From: Floccularia luteovirens
Taxonomy: Eukaryota; Basidiomycota; Agaricomycetes; Agaricales; Squamanitaceae
Length of the DNA: 64,000 nucleotides
Direction: 5' to 3'
Assembly (NCBI GenBank): GCA_009739215.1
Contig: VSJF01000009.1
Span: 620,001 to 684,000 of the forward strand
Part shown: piece by piece, positions 1 to 9,099 of the stretch
Position numbering within the stretch: position 1 is the first letter of the stretch
Layout of the letters: every line of letters starts with the position of its first letter
The notes under the pieces: generated by a model
The model's input: only the letters and a program-made list of their open reading frames with translations
What the model was told of the DNA's origin: nothing
Database searches by the model: none
Translations under genes and position numbers: made by a program

Positions 1-2161
1 AGGGCGTCATACCTTCCACAGCTTTGGTTGAGGTTCGATTCATCAGCCATACAACATGTCGCGCAGCCTCACCCCAGAGGTTTTTTGGTAATCCACTAGC
101 ATGCAAAAGTGCTCGTATACGTTCGACTATGGTGCGGTTACGTCATTCTGCAACACCATTCTGTGGAGGGGCATCATGGACAGTGAGTTTCTGCTCTGTA
201 CCTTTTTGTTTGAGGTACATAGTAAAACTCTTATCTAGATACTCTCCTCCTCGATCAGAGTGGAGTACCTTGATTTGTATGCCAAGTTGGGTTGCGCACC
301 ATGCTTCATATTCTTTGTATGACTGGAAAGCATTGGATTTGACACAAAGGAGATATAGGTGAGTGAGACGGGTGCAATCATCTGTAAAAGTGATGTAATA
401 ATGCTTTTTGCCTTTGGTTTCAATAGGTGCTGGTCCCCACAAGTCCGAGTGGACTTCATCACCAAATTTCTTGGCATGTTCGCCTTCCTGGCACTTTGGG
501 AATGATTTTCTGGTTGCTTTTGCATAGATACAAGATTCACAAAAAAAAGGTTCACTTGACTCCATTTGCTCTAGTTGGACACCTGTTACAAAACCACTTT
601 CAATGAGACAACATGCAATACCAATTGAAATATGACCCATTCGATGGTGAAATTGCTCCAAAGTGAGTGTTTCTTCTGCCGAGTTTGCTGTTTTGAGCTC
701 GTGAGTTACACAATAAAGTCCTTGCCTGGACTTGGGAACAGTACCGATATGCTCCCCTTTGGGCCCTCGAATGGTGCATTTGTTGCCAGAAAAGGTTAGT
801 TGATATCCTTTCTCATCGAGTTTGCCAACTGAAACTAGTGTGTAGCCAACATCTGGGGAGTACAAGACTTCTGTAAGTCTTAGCTGTGCAAAGTTTGCAC
901 CATTTGGTATGTTAACTATCATTTCCCCCATGCCAGTAGCAGTCATACTTTGTTTATTTGCAGCTCGAAATGATTTTGGAGAGATCTCGATGAAGTTTTT
1001 TAGAGCATCTCGATAAGGGGTAAGGTATTTGGAACAACCAGAATTGTAAATCTCGGTTCGAAGCATGTTATCACTGTAAGTATTGACTTCTGCAGCTATT
1101 TCTTCAGGTTCAGTGCCAACTGAGTCCAGGTCAACATTGATAGTCAAGGAATACTTGCACTCATCAATCCCAGATAACTCCTCAGTATTCTGGCCACTTC
1201 CTGCCTCGTTTTCACTGGCTTCAGTAAACCAATTGGTTTCACTTTTGTTTTCATAGTCTATAAAGAAGGCCCCTTCATCCTCTGAGTCTAAGTCAATTGC
1301 AGCATTGGCAGCATCACTTTGTTTTGGTGAGTCATCCTTTTTCTTCTGCAGCTTGGGACACTTATTTTTGTAATGCCCTTTTTTCTCGCAGTGCCAACAG
1401 ACACCAGTAGGTTTCTTTCCTTTTCCTTTTGATCTATCTGAAGATGTAGTAGCTAGTGCCTCATCCTTGTCTTTAGTTTTGCCTTTACCAGCTCCTCCCC
1501 CATGACGTCTGGCACGCTATGCACTCTGACGGTCATACTCTTCCGAAATCAGTGAGATTAGGGAATCTGGAACAATGGTTTTCAAAGTGGCATATAAACG
1601 TGCATTTGCAAGCAGACTCGAGGCATAATTTGAAAGAAAGTGAGGTAATGATCCAATGATTGTGGAACGGTAATCATCTTCTTTTATTTCAACACCTACT
1701 GTGGCTAACTCTTCTCGTTTGTTTCTGAGGGTATCGAGAAATTCATAAACATTTCCATGGTATGGACATTTTGAATCCATGAACCTTTGACGTAAGTCTG
1801 TTTGAGCATATGCTCCTTTTTCCATATAGTCCGTTTTAATTATAGCCCACCATTCAGCAACAGTTACTTTGTTTCGAATGTGCATCAGGGCCGAATCGGG
1901 TAGTTTCTGTGTCAAAAGAGTCTTTGCAGATCACTCGTTTCTGTCCCATTCACTCATGGCAGTGAGTTTAGCTTCAGTAGGTGACTTGCTGAAATCAGCC
2001 TGTATAGGACGTTTGGTGATGTCATCGAAGTGGCCCCAGAAACCTTTTGCCTCAATAGCATCTTGGAAATAGAATGAAAAAATAGCTCAATTTAAGCCAA
2101 ATGAATCAAGCTTGAGAATGGAGTTGGACAAGGTGTTGGAAAGGGAGGTAGCATTGGACAT
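1..2161 (-). mobile_element. Decayed Ty1/copia retrotransposon, gag and 5' pol (partial)
   Basis: One minus-strand frame runs from an ATG at 2161 to the window edge and reads as copia Gag, CCHC zinc knuckle, GAG-pre-integrase and integrase core. Landmarks are the knuckle CWHCEKKGHYKNKC (about 1365-1410), the pre-integrase HHRM..H and CESC residues (about 530-660), and integrase signatures such as VHSDLWGP and HSDRGGEYL. Gag and Pol share one frame, as in many copia elements. Four in-frame stops break it: TGA at 2087-2089 (a Trp position), TGA at 1931-1933, TAG at 1517-1519 and TGA at 143-145 (just before the family NRT motif). Protease, RT and RNase H would lie beyond position 1. The element is therefore a non-autonomous relic. 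The family call is confident; the stops are read directly from the sequence. Confidence 0.93.
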
Positions 2162-2200
2162 TGTAGGTGGGTCGTTCAGCAGGGGACTGCACAGTGGCTA

Positions 2201-2216
2201 GCAGAGCCCAATAACC
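2201..2216 (-). other. Primer-binding site of the copia element (half-tRNA iMet type)
   Basis: On the minus strand this reads GGTTATTGGGCTCTGC, directly after a TACA that would end the LTR and about 40 nt before the Gag ATG. It resembles the copia-type PBS that pairs with the anticodon-stem half of initiator Met tRNA (GGTTATGGGC...), here with one extra T. The position fits a PBS; the tRNA match is from memory of the family. Confidence 0.6.
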
Positions 2217-2460
2217 TGTAGAGTTTCGTATAAGAAACTTAATAGTAAACATGCTAGCTCAGTGTTTGCATGGTCAAACAACTATAATATTATTTACCTT
2301 AATAGTAAACATGCTAGCTACTTTACTATTAGTATAAATTGTAAGGAAAGTAAAGAACGTTCTCACCTCAGTGTTTGCGTGGTCAAACGACTGAGGTATT
2401 TGGAAAATATCAAGATGTTTAAATATTTAAAGAGCAGAGAGGCTATACCTTTTTGAGGTA
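2217..2460 (-). repeat. Probable part of the copia LTR with internal direct repeats
   Basis: The LTR should end at 2217 (..TACA, next to the PBS). Its outer end cannot be fixed because the partner LTR lies outside the window, so the end given here is nominal. Inside are duplicated blocks: AATAGTAAACATGCTAGCT occurs at about 2242-2260 and 2300-2318, and CAGTGTTTGCRTGGTCAAAC at about 2261-2280 and 2369-2388. The second block can fold as a hairpin (CCTCAGTGTTTG with CAAACGACTGAGG). Repeated blocks of this kind often act as LTR promoter elements; that role is inferred. Confidence 0.4.
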
Positions 2461-3173
2461 GTGTAAAAAGAGAAAACAAACAAATCTACTTTTAAGTGAT
2501 CAAAGGAGGACATGGAAAAGGAATGGTATGATTATTGATGCAGGTGTTAATAAAAGGAATGGTATGATAAGATGAAGGTGTGTTATGTCTGATGAATTTG
2601 GGTGTGCATTTGGACTTGCGCGTGCTTGTTATTTCAACAGAATGTGCTTTATGAAGGACAGTTTGGGATTTTCTAGTATCTACATTTGAAATGGATTTGG
2701 TTGTGCAGCCTAAGATTGTGTGTATCAGATGTGTGCAAAACCAAAATATGGACTCATCTTATGAAGGAAATGTATAGTTGCCACAAACTTTACTAGTTAC
2801 AGGCTTCACCAGATAATGAGCTGTTAGACTAAATTCACCAAAATTGGCCTTGGTCATGCAATCTTATATGATTGTGTGAATCACATTGTGCAATGCCAAA
2901 TTACAGAACCATATGAAGGAAACAAAAATTGTAATATATGTTACCACAAACTTTGCTACTAACTATTCATTTATTGGATTGAATACACCATGCGAATGCA
3001 GTATGAACTGTGCTAACTTCAAGGCAAGGTCATGTTTATATTGGAACTACATATTCAACAAAATAGCTCTGTCATAGAACACTAGCTACTGTGTCATATA
3101 CAACTAATTTTTTTTTCCATATTCAGTTGTAACAGATACCTCAGAAGCTGGATGGTTTGGAGCACATCATTAT
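2461..3173. other. Non-coding stretch, AT-rich
   Basis: No gene is supported. A degenerate direct repeat is visible: the motif ATGAAGGAAA..., followed by ...CCACAAACTTT, occurs at about 2760-2795 and 2913-2953. From about 2975 the sequence belongs to the duplicated unit that recurs near 6110. Confidence 0.4.
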
Positions 3174-3359
3174 TCAAATGCAGCACCTTTGCCCTTCATT
3201 ACAGCCAAAGTCATAGAAGACAGAGCACCATCCATCAGGGCAGTTTCCATTGACACATATGGAACCACGACGGTTGCCTTGGTCTTGGCAAGAATGTTGT
3301 GCATTAGTGCTAGCAACGAAGGCAGCAGCAACAAGAATAGCTGTAGTGAAGAATTTCAT
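3174..3359 (-). CDS. Small secreted cysteine-rich protein, paralog 1
   Basis: This encodes a 61-aa protein. Residues 1-20 are a clear signal peptide (MKFFTTAILVAAAFVASTNA, ending in an A-x-A-type cleavage site), followed by a 41-aa mature peptide. The cysteine pattern is C-x10-C-x4-C-x12-C-x5-CC with a CCI end, shared with paralogs at 6317, 8232 and 24186. This copy has a seventh cysteine in GWCSVF where the others have Arg or Lys, so it has an unpaired thiol or a different disulfide set. An intron sits in the 5'UTR just before the ATG, and a TATA box lies at 3613-3620. The start at 3359 is chosen over an in-frame upstream ATG because it matches all paralogs and follows the intron acceptor. 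No known family is recognised; six cysteines in about 40 residues suggest a compact disulfide-stabilised peptide (effector, antimicrobial or signalling), which is only inference. Confidence 0.85.
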   Translation of the reverse strand: MKFFTTAILVAAAFVASTNAQHSCQDQGNRRGSICVNGNCPDGWCSVFYDFGCNEGQRCCI

Positions 3360-3365
3360 TGTTAT

Positions 3366-3433
3366 CTGGTGAGTCAAAATGAAAATAAAATGTCAACCAT
3401 TACAAGTATAATGGATAGAGCTAACGTGCAAAC
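3366..3433 (-). other. 5'UTR intron of small secreted protein 1
   Basis: Donor CAAG|GTTTGC and acceptor CACCAG|ATAACA lie 6 nt before the ATG. The same layout occurs in the three paralogs. The donor is weaker than GTRNGT but is conserved in paralog 2. Confidence 0.6.
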
Positions 3434-3612
3434 CTTGTATGATTTAGTTCGAGAGGATAGTAGCTTTGGTTTGGCAAAAAATGCACTTATTCCTGTAGAG
3501 CATGAAAAGAGACGATGTTTAGCTCAGAGATCAAGAAGTGTAGTTGAGAAGGAAGCTTACAAGTGAGTATTTGAAAGGTGAGTTGATGAAGCCAAGTCAC
3601 AATTCCAGGAGT

Positions 3613-3620
3613 TATTTATA
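3613..3620 (-). promoter_or_regulatory. TATA box of small secreted protein 1
   Basis: TATAAATA on the minus strand, about 254 bp before the ATG. The spacing is nearly the same in the paralogs (about 235-260 bp), as expected from a first non-coding exon plus the 5'UTR intron. Confidence 0.6.
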
Positions 3621-4566
3621 TGTTTTCTGGTGTGAGCACTTCCAAACATGAGGAGATCCCCAGAGTTCAAAAGGAACTGAAACATTCTTACAATCCAATT
3701 GTCACTGTGATTGACAGTCTCCACTGATTGAACTAATTGTTATCATGTTAGACAGCTAAAGGTCTGAGATGTTTGGTTTGTGAGACTTGACAGGATATAA
3801 CAAGATTTTTGTATACTGTTCTAATTGAAGCACTTGTTGCTAGATCAGTCCAGCATCGTATGTATTTTTCTGCCAATATGACTGCTGTATTGCATTGGAT
3901 TCTCTATAATATCCTTTGACTTGAGTTTCATGAGATCCTATAGTGAGCATAGACAACTTGACACTAGCGTCCTCAAGTGGAGTAACTGTACATTGTAGAT
4001 GATGAGTATCATATAAGTTAGCCTACTTTCCATAAAAGTGTTTCTGTATTGCCATTTTGGGTAGACACAAAAAACCATGCTTGACGCCTTTGTCCTGTAC
4101 CCATGTAAGTTACTAGCTTTAAACTAATAAGTGACCATTCTCGATTGACGCATCATCATTTCGAATTCATTTTGTAGTCATGGGTGCTGGATGGGATGCT
4201 TACTTCATGATGGGGCCCCCAAAATGTTCATGTCCACTGTCTACCAAGTACTGGAACCATAACAAAACTTGGGGGTATGGGCCATTGCTCTGCATGGCAT
4301 ATCCGAGTCCATTATTGGAATATTACAATTATCTACTAAACTCATAGCATGGTATTTAGGTCATAGAATTTTAGTTACACACTTAGCAAAACATACAGTT
4401 GTTTTTTTAATCTTGAAAATAAGCATCTTTGAACTGCCTCATTTGGATATTCATATCATAGTTGGATTGCATAATACTTAAGATGTAGATCAGCTAGTTA
4501 AGGGACTAAGCAATGCACATAACACCTCATTAAAATCATATTATTTGTATTCTAAGATAAAGGAAG

Positions 4567-4703
4567 AATGACAATAGGGTCTTTCAAAGTTGACCATTAA
4601 CTTTCCAATTATTTGTTCCATTATCGAAATTTGGCGGGAAAAACGACTTAATGGAACAAATAATGGAAAAATTAATGTCAACTTTGAAAGACCCTAATGA
4701 CAA
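4567..4703. mobile_element. hAT-like MITE with 8-bp target-site duplication
   Basis: Two inverted arms of about 47 bp (4576-4623 and 4649-4695) are nearly perfect reverse complements, starting AGGGTCTTTCAAAGTTGAC, around a 25-bp loop. The flanks 4567-4574 and 4696-4703 are both AATGACAA, an 8-bp direct duplication. An 8-bp target-site duplication with a (T)AGGG terminus is characteristic of hAT transposons. The element is about 120 bp and has no coding capacity. The structure is read directly from the sequence; the superfamily is assigned from TSD length and terminus. Confidence 0.82.
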
Positions 4704-5825
4704 CAAGGGAATACTATGTATGTGAACAGAGCTTTAAAATTGATTTTTTCCCTGCATGAAAACATATCAGCAGTGCCATAATAACTTACCAATTCAACCA
4801 AGTCATAGTCAGGATGAAATGCGAATCGATCCAAGCATAGAAACACATCAGAATTGTCAAAAGCAACTTAAATCTCCTAAAAGACAGTCAAAAATGCGAA
4901 GACATGAGGAAAATATACCATTTCTCACCCAAATCTTGTCCAAATCTTTTGGCATCAAATTCTACACCTTTCAATCAACTAAAAGCGTCTCAGATCCACA
5001 ATGTACACAGCAGGGATCACAGAGGAAATGAAGAAAACATGAAATCCGAAGGTTAAAATGCATTTTCCCACGGTCGCAATACTCACCACACTCACTACGA
5101 TAACGCGAAATCAAATCAAGCACAGCTTTTCTGATCGCATCAAAACACGCATCAAAGTATTTTTAAGCAGTGTACAATTCAAATTTTGCAATGTAAACAC
5201 TGTACAGACTGCATTTCTTGACGCTACCTTTCGCAAATTTGGATATAAATTCTCCTCAACATCCTCTTTCGATCTATACCAAATGCAAGCATTTCTGTCC
5301 ACTCGTTCTCTTTAAAATCGACATTCATTCAACGAAACGTTTCCTAACTAATCACCTACATTACTTGACATACACCAATACTATCATATGTTACAATGTA
5401 CCTACTTCTCTAATATACACATATTCCCTATACAACAAACCTCCTGCCTTTTGCTCTCCCTTCTCCACAATCTGTACTTTTCTACACTAATGTACCAGAT
5501 ACAATATAAAATTAATGGTTTTGAAGACAAGTCAAAACCACTCAACTAACATTCTCAAAAAAAAAACAAAAACAAAAACAAAATTTTCCTCACCTTCTTC
5601 CCAATGAATCATAGAAGGTTTTGTCATGCAGAAAAGATAGCCTTACGTCCCTGATATATAGTAAACAGCACATTGTCTGAGGGCATACACACTTCTTCAG
5701 CAGAACCATTTTTCCCACATCAAGCTTGAGACGAACACAAAATGTGTATGCCAATTATCACGTGCAGAGTTCCCACGTCAAGCTTGAAACGAACAAAAAA
5801 TCCCGGTTATAAGACCGACTCCTTA
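4704..5825. other. Intergenic AT-rich region
   Basis: Only short open frames without recognisable motifs are present (for example 4756-5031 and 5058-5315). A/T tracts occur near 5560. At about 5715-5800 a short direct repeat is seen, CACATCAAGCTTGAGACGAAC and then CACGTCAAGCTTGAAACGAAC. No RNA gene is recognised. Confidence 0.4.
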
Positions 5826-5829
5826 CGGA

Positions 5830-6035
5830 CTCGGAATATGAAGGATTGAAGCTCCACAAATCTGTAGCACGAGTATTCACACATGGAGCCATCGAGAACG
5901 GTGTGGCACTCTTGAAGGCTGTGGATTAATATAATTTTATGCTAGGCAAGGATGTTGGATGTCATTGGCTTGCTTTAACTAGAGGAACAAGCGCACGTTT
6001 CAAATCCCCCCTTTTCATTTCCAATGGTTAACGAA
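5830..6035. repeat. Direct repeat A, copy 1
   Basis: About 200 bp that recur at 7370-7570 in the same orientation. Shared stretches include TTAATATAATTTTATGCTAG and CATTGGCTTGCTTTAACTAG. The two copies flank duplicated unit B copy 2. A box-B-like word (TTCAAATCCCC) lies near the right end. Confidence 0.75.
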
Positions 6036-6316
6036 GGGTATGCAATGATGCATATTTCGGTTGGTTCTACTAATTGTTCATCTATTGAATAGAGCAAATC
6101 AAATAGATTATCTGATTGAATTCACCATGTGAATGCAGTATGAACTGCACCAACTTCAAGCAAGATCATATTTGTATTGGAACTACATATTCAACAAGAC
6201 AGCTCTGCCATCACAAAACACTAGTTACTGAATACGTCATATACAACCAAATTTCACTTCCATTTTCAGTTGTAACAAATATCAGAAACAGTGAATGGTT
6301 TGGACCACACCATTAT

Positions 6317-6502
6317 TTAAATGCAGCACCTTTGCCCGTCTTCGCAGCCATAGTCGTAGAAGACAGAGCGCCATCCGTCAGGGCAGTATCCATAGACACA
6401 TATGGCGCCACGAGCATTGCCTTGGTCTTGGCAAGAAATATCTGCATTGACGCTAGCAACGAAGGCAGCAGCAACAAGAACAGCTGTAGTGAAGAATTTC
6501 AT
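6317..6502 (-). CDS. Small secreted cysteine-rich protein, paralog 2
   Basis: A 61-aa protein: a 20-aa signal peptide (MKFFTTAVLVAAAFVASVNA) and a mature peptide with six cysteines spaced C-x10-C-x4-C-x12-C-x5-CC, ending CCI. It is the closest relative of paralog 1, differing at about a quarter of the mature residues while keeping all six cysteines and the core CQDQGN and PDGW motifs. It arose with the duplicated unit around it. The 5'UTR intron (6509-6573) and a TATA box at 6752-6759 are conserved. The function is unknown. The reading frame is intact, so both copies may be expressed. Confidence 0.86.
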   Translation of the reverse strand: MKFFTTAVLVAAAFVASVNADISCQDQGNARGAICVYGYCPDGWRSVFYDYGCEDGQRCCI

Positions 6503-6508
6503 TGTTAT

Positions 6509-6573
6509 CTGGTGAGCCAAAATGTTTGACACGTCAGCTATTACAAGATAATGAACAGAGCTAACGGGCAAAC
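6509..6573 (-). other. 5'UTR intron of small secreted protein 2
   Basis: Donor CAAG|GTTTGC and acceptor CACCAG|ATAACA, 6 nt before the ATG, at the same positions as in paralog 1. Confidence 0.6.
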
Positions 6574-6751
6574 CTTGTATGATTTAGTTCGAGAGGATAG
6601 TAGCTTTGGTTTAGTAAAAAATGCGCTTATTCCTATGAAGCGTGAAAAGAAACGATGTTTAGCTCAGGGTCAAGAAGTGTAGTTGAGAAGGAAGCTTACA
6701 AGTGAATATTCGAAAGGTGAATTGGTGAGGTCAAGTGGCAATTGCAAGCGT

Positions 6752-6759
6752 TATTTATA
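6752..6759 (-). promoter_or_regulatory. TATA box of small secreted protein 2
   Basis: TATAAATA on the minus strand, about 250 bp before the ATG, inside the homologous upstream sequence of paralog 1. Confidence 0.6.
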
Positions 6760-7369
6760 TGTTTTCTGGTGTGAGCGCTTCCGAACATGAGGAGACCTTC
6801 AGAGTTCAAAAGGGACACGAACATTCTTATGATCCAATTGTCTCCACTAATTGAACCGATTTTTATCAGCCCAGACAGCCGAAAGGCTGAGATATTCGGT
6901 TTACTAAGATTTTTGTGTGCTGTTCTAATCGAAGCACCTGTTACTGAACCAGCCCAGCGTCGTATATTATTCTGCCAATATGGCCGTTGGATTGCGTTGG
7001 ATTCTCTACATGATCCTTTGGCTCGAGGTTCACGAGACCTTATAGCGACCATAGACAACTTGACACTAGCATTATCAAGTGGAGTAACCTGTACAAAGCA
7101 GCAGATGAGTATCATGTAAGTTTGCGTACTTGCCATAACAGGGTTTCTGCATTACCATGTTGGGTTTTTTTTTGCAGCACAGAAAGGCGTGCCTTACGTG
7201 TTAATGAAAGAAACTAACTTCAAACTAATAATCCACCGCTCTCGATTGACGGGTCATCATTTCGAATCCATTTTGTAGCCATGGGTGTTGGACATTCGTC
7301 TTTTGTTTCATGATGGGGCCTCATGTCCACTCTGTACCGAATATCGGAACCACAGTAATAAAATATCGA

Positions 7370-7570
7370 GGGTTGAAGCTTGAAGCTCCACAAAACCTGT
7401 GGCAGCGAGTGTTCATACATGGAGTCATCATCGAACGCTGGGACGCTCGAGGCTGCAGATTAATATAATTTTATGCTAGGCAAGGATGTTGGACGTCATT
7501 GGCTTGCTTTAACTAGAGGAATAAGCGCACGTTCAAATCCCCCGTTTTCATTTCCGATGATTAATAACAC
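7370..7570. repeat. Direct repeat A, copy 2
   Basis: Second copy of the repeat at 5830-6035, same orientation. It contains an A-box-like TAGGCAAGGATGTTGG and, about 50 nt on, GTTCAAATCCC, which resembles tRNA promoter box B. Confidence 0.7.
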
Positions 7571-8231
7571 AGTATACTAGGAAGCCGAGTATGAAATGAT
7601 GTGTCATTGATTTCAGACTGGAAAAGCTCCAACGCTCTTCTAGTTCACTGTCTGGATCTGACAAGCCTGTTAGCAACGTCCTGGGCAACTGTCAGTAGTA
7701 CTTACACACCCGTTTCCTTCGTAGGAATGGCTCCGTAATTCGACGTTACATACCAGACTTATTCGCACCGCCAACTGCTTTATACAAAAGAAGCTCCACA
7801 CAATACAGTGATAAGTGTTTGTGTGTGATAAACATCGTCGGAGTGCTGCTGGTGGTAACGTAAACTCCATCAGCAGTGCGCCAAATAGGGCAACCGCGAA
7901 TCCCAGGACATTTACTTGAGAAAACTGGAGACTTGAAATTATTCAACGTTCATTCAAGTCGTCTCTTGAGGATTCTGAATTTTTTCTGCCGGTTGAGGTT
8001 TGACTGAAGTGTATATCCGTGTTCTGTGACTATTAATCACGTTTCTGAAGCCAGCTACGACTCGGTTCCACACAAACATGTTATATAGCTCAGCAAAACA
8101 ACTACTACAAAAACTTCAAACTACAACTAACACAAATACTTCATATTGTCCAACTCTTTTTTTGAATTTTTTCCTTTGTCTTAATAATAACTTCAAATCA
8201 TACTTCGTTTGGTAAGTCAAGCGCTTGCATC

Positions 8232-8414
8232 TTAGATGCAGCACCTCTGTCCGTCAAGGCAGCCAGTGTCCCAGAAGACACTGCGCCACCCACTAGGGCA
8301 GCTTTCGAAGGTACAGAGAGAGCCGCGTGCATTGGCCTGATCTTGGCAAGACAGAGCGTTAGTGCCAGCGACGAAGGCGGCAGCAACGAGGATGGCGGTT
8401 GCGAAGAATTTCAT
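8232..8414 (-). CDS. Small secreted cysteine-rich protein, paralog 3
   Basis: A 60-aa protein with a signal peptide (MKFFATAILVAAAFVAGTNA) and a 40-aa mature peptide, cysteine pattern C-x10-C-x4-C-x12-C-x5-CC, ending CCI. It is more diverged than paralogs 1 and 2 but keeps CQDQ.NARG, GWRSVF and DGQRCC. Upstream DNA to about 9090 still shows patchy similarity to the upstream part of unit B (GCATTGGATT...TATAAT), so an older duplication is likely. A 5'UTR intron lies at 8421-8502 (CTCAG|GTGAAC to ATAG|ATTACA) and a TATA box at 8674-8681. Function unknown. Confidence 0.86.
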   Translation of the reverse strand: MKFFATAILVAAAFVAGTNALSCQDQANARGSLCTFESCPSGWRSVFWDTGCLDGQRCCI

Positions 8415-8420
8415 TGTAAT

Positions 8421-8502
8421 CTATATTGATTAGAACACGCAAAATAACGAGTCAGTCATCGTGGACTACAGTAGTGAATAAAATTGTTTTGCAGGGGTTC
8501 AC
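8421..8502 (-). other. 5'UTR intron of small secreted protein 3
   Basis: Donor CTCAG|GTGAAC, a CTAAT branch-like word and acceptor ATATAG, 6 nt before the ATG. This is the best-formed of the paralogous 5'UTR introns on this strand. Confidence 0.65.
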
Positions 8503-8673
8503 CTGAGGGTTTTGGGTTTAGAGATTCGATAGCTTTGGTTTAGCAATAATCTGGTTCTATGAAGCGTTCAAGTCATAAAGATTAGTATAAAGAAGAAGAG
8601 CGGTAGTTGAGAGAGAAGCTTACAGGTGAATGCGAGAGGTGGATTGGTACAGTAAGTCGCATTTTCTAGCCCT

Positions 8674-8681
8674 CTTTTATA
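8674..8681 (-). promoter_or_regulatory. TATA box of small secreted protein 3
   Basis: TATAAAAG on the minus strand, about 260 bp before the ATG, matching the spacing in the other paralogs. Confidence 0.55.
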
Positions 8682-9099
8682 TGCTTTCGAGTGTGTACTT
8701 GTCCAGACAGGAAACACAATAATTCTGATTATTCGGGGTTCAATATAGCAAAACAAGTACTTTTCACCTCTCAGTTGCCACCGTGATTGACAAGTCTCCA
8801 CTGCCATGCTCGCGGATTTCTGTCATGAGGTACATTGTCAGATTCCTGTCAATTTGAGGTATTCTGTTTGTGAATATGCATGGAGTATTCTTCCAAATAT
8901 CATACATATTATGCCTTGTACAATTTGAAATGCCCGCCCCGCGTTCAGTTCAACACTTTCACTGCAATTCTCTTCCATGAGGCTTGGTGTGGCATTGGAT
9001 TTCTCTTCTATAATACCCTCTTGGGATTCACGAGCTCTCAGAGAAGATTCGCGTACAGCCAAACCGGCACCAGTGGAGTATCTATATATCAAACAACCT

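Larger units (their letters stand above)
2975..4268. repeat. Duplicated unit B, copy 1 (contains secreted protein 1)
   Basis: The segment aligns by eye with 6110-7350 over its whole length, including the gene, its promoter and about 600 bp further upstream. Shared landmarks are TGAATGCAGTATGAACTG near the left end, AAGATTTTTGT near 3803 and 6905, and TCATGATGGGGCC near the right end. Point changes and short indels show the copies have diverged. Confidence 0.75.
6110..7350. repeat. Duplicated unit B, copy 2 (contains secreted protein 2)
   Basis: Second copy of the unit at 2975-4268; it carries the second secreted-protein gene and its upstream region. It lies between the two copies of repeat A. 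Confidence 0.75.

Noticed and set aside
3189..3566. Plus-strand open frame of 125 codons across small secreted protein 1
   Set aside because: It is antisense to the paralog-conserved secreted peptide; its own frame is not conserved as a protein beyond the duplicated DNA and has no splice or motif support.
4756..5315. Plus-strand frames of about 90 codons in the intergenic region
   Set aside because: AT-rich, composition like flanking DNA, no motif.
6116..6529. Plus-strand open frame of 137 codons across small secreted protein 2
   Set aside because: Same shadow effect on the duplicated unit; codon conservation follows the minus-strand peptide.
5900..7560. tRNA genes at the TTCAAATCC words
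   Set aside because: No cloverleaf with acceptor and anticodon stems could be built; only loose box matches.
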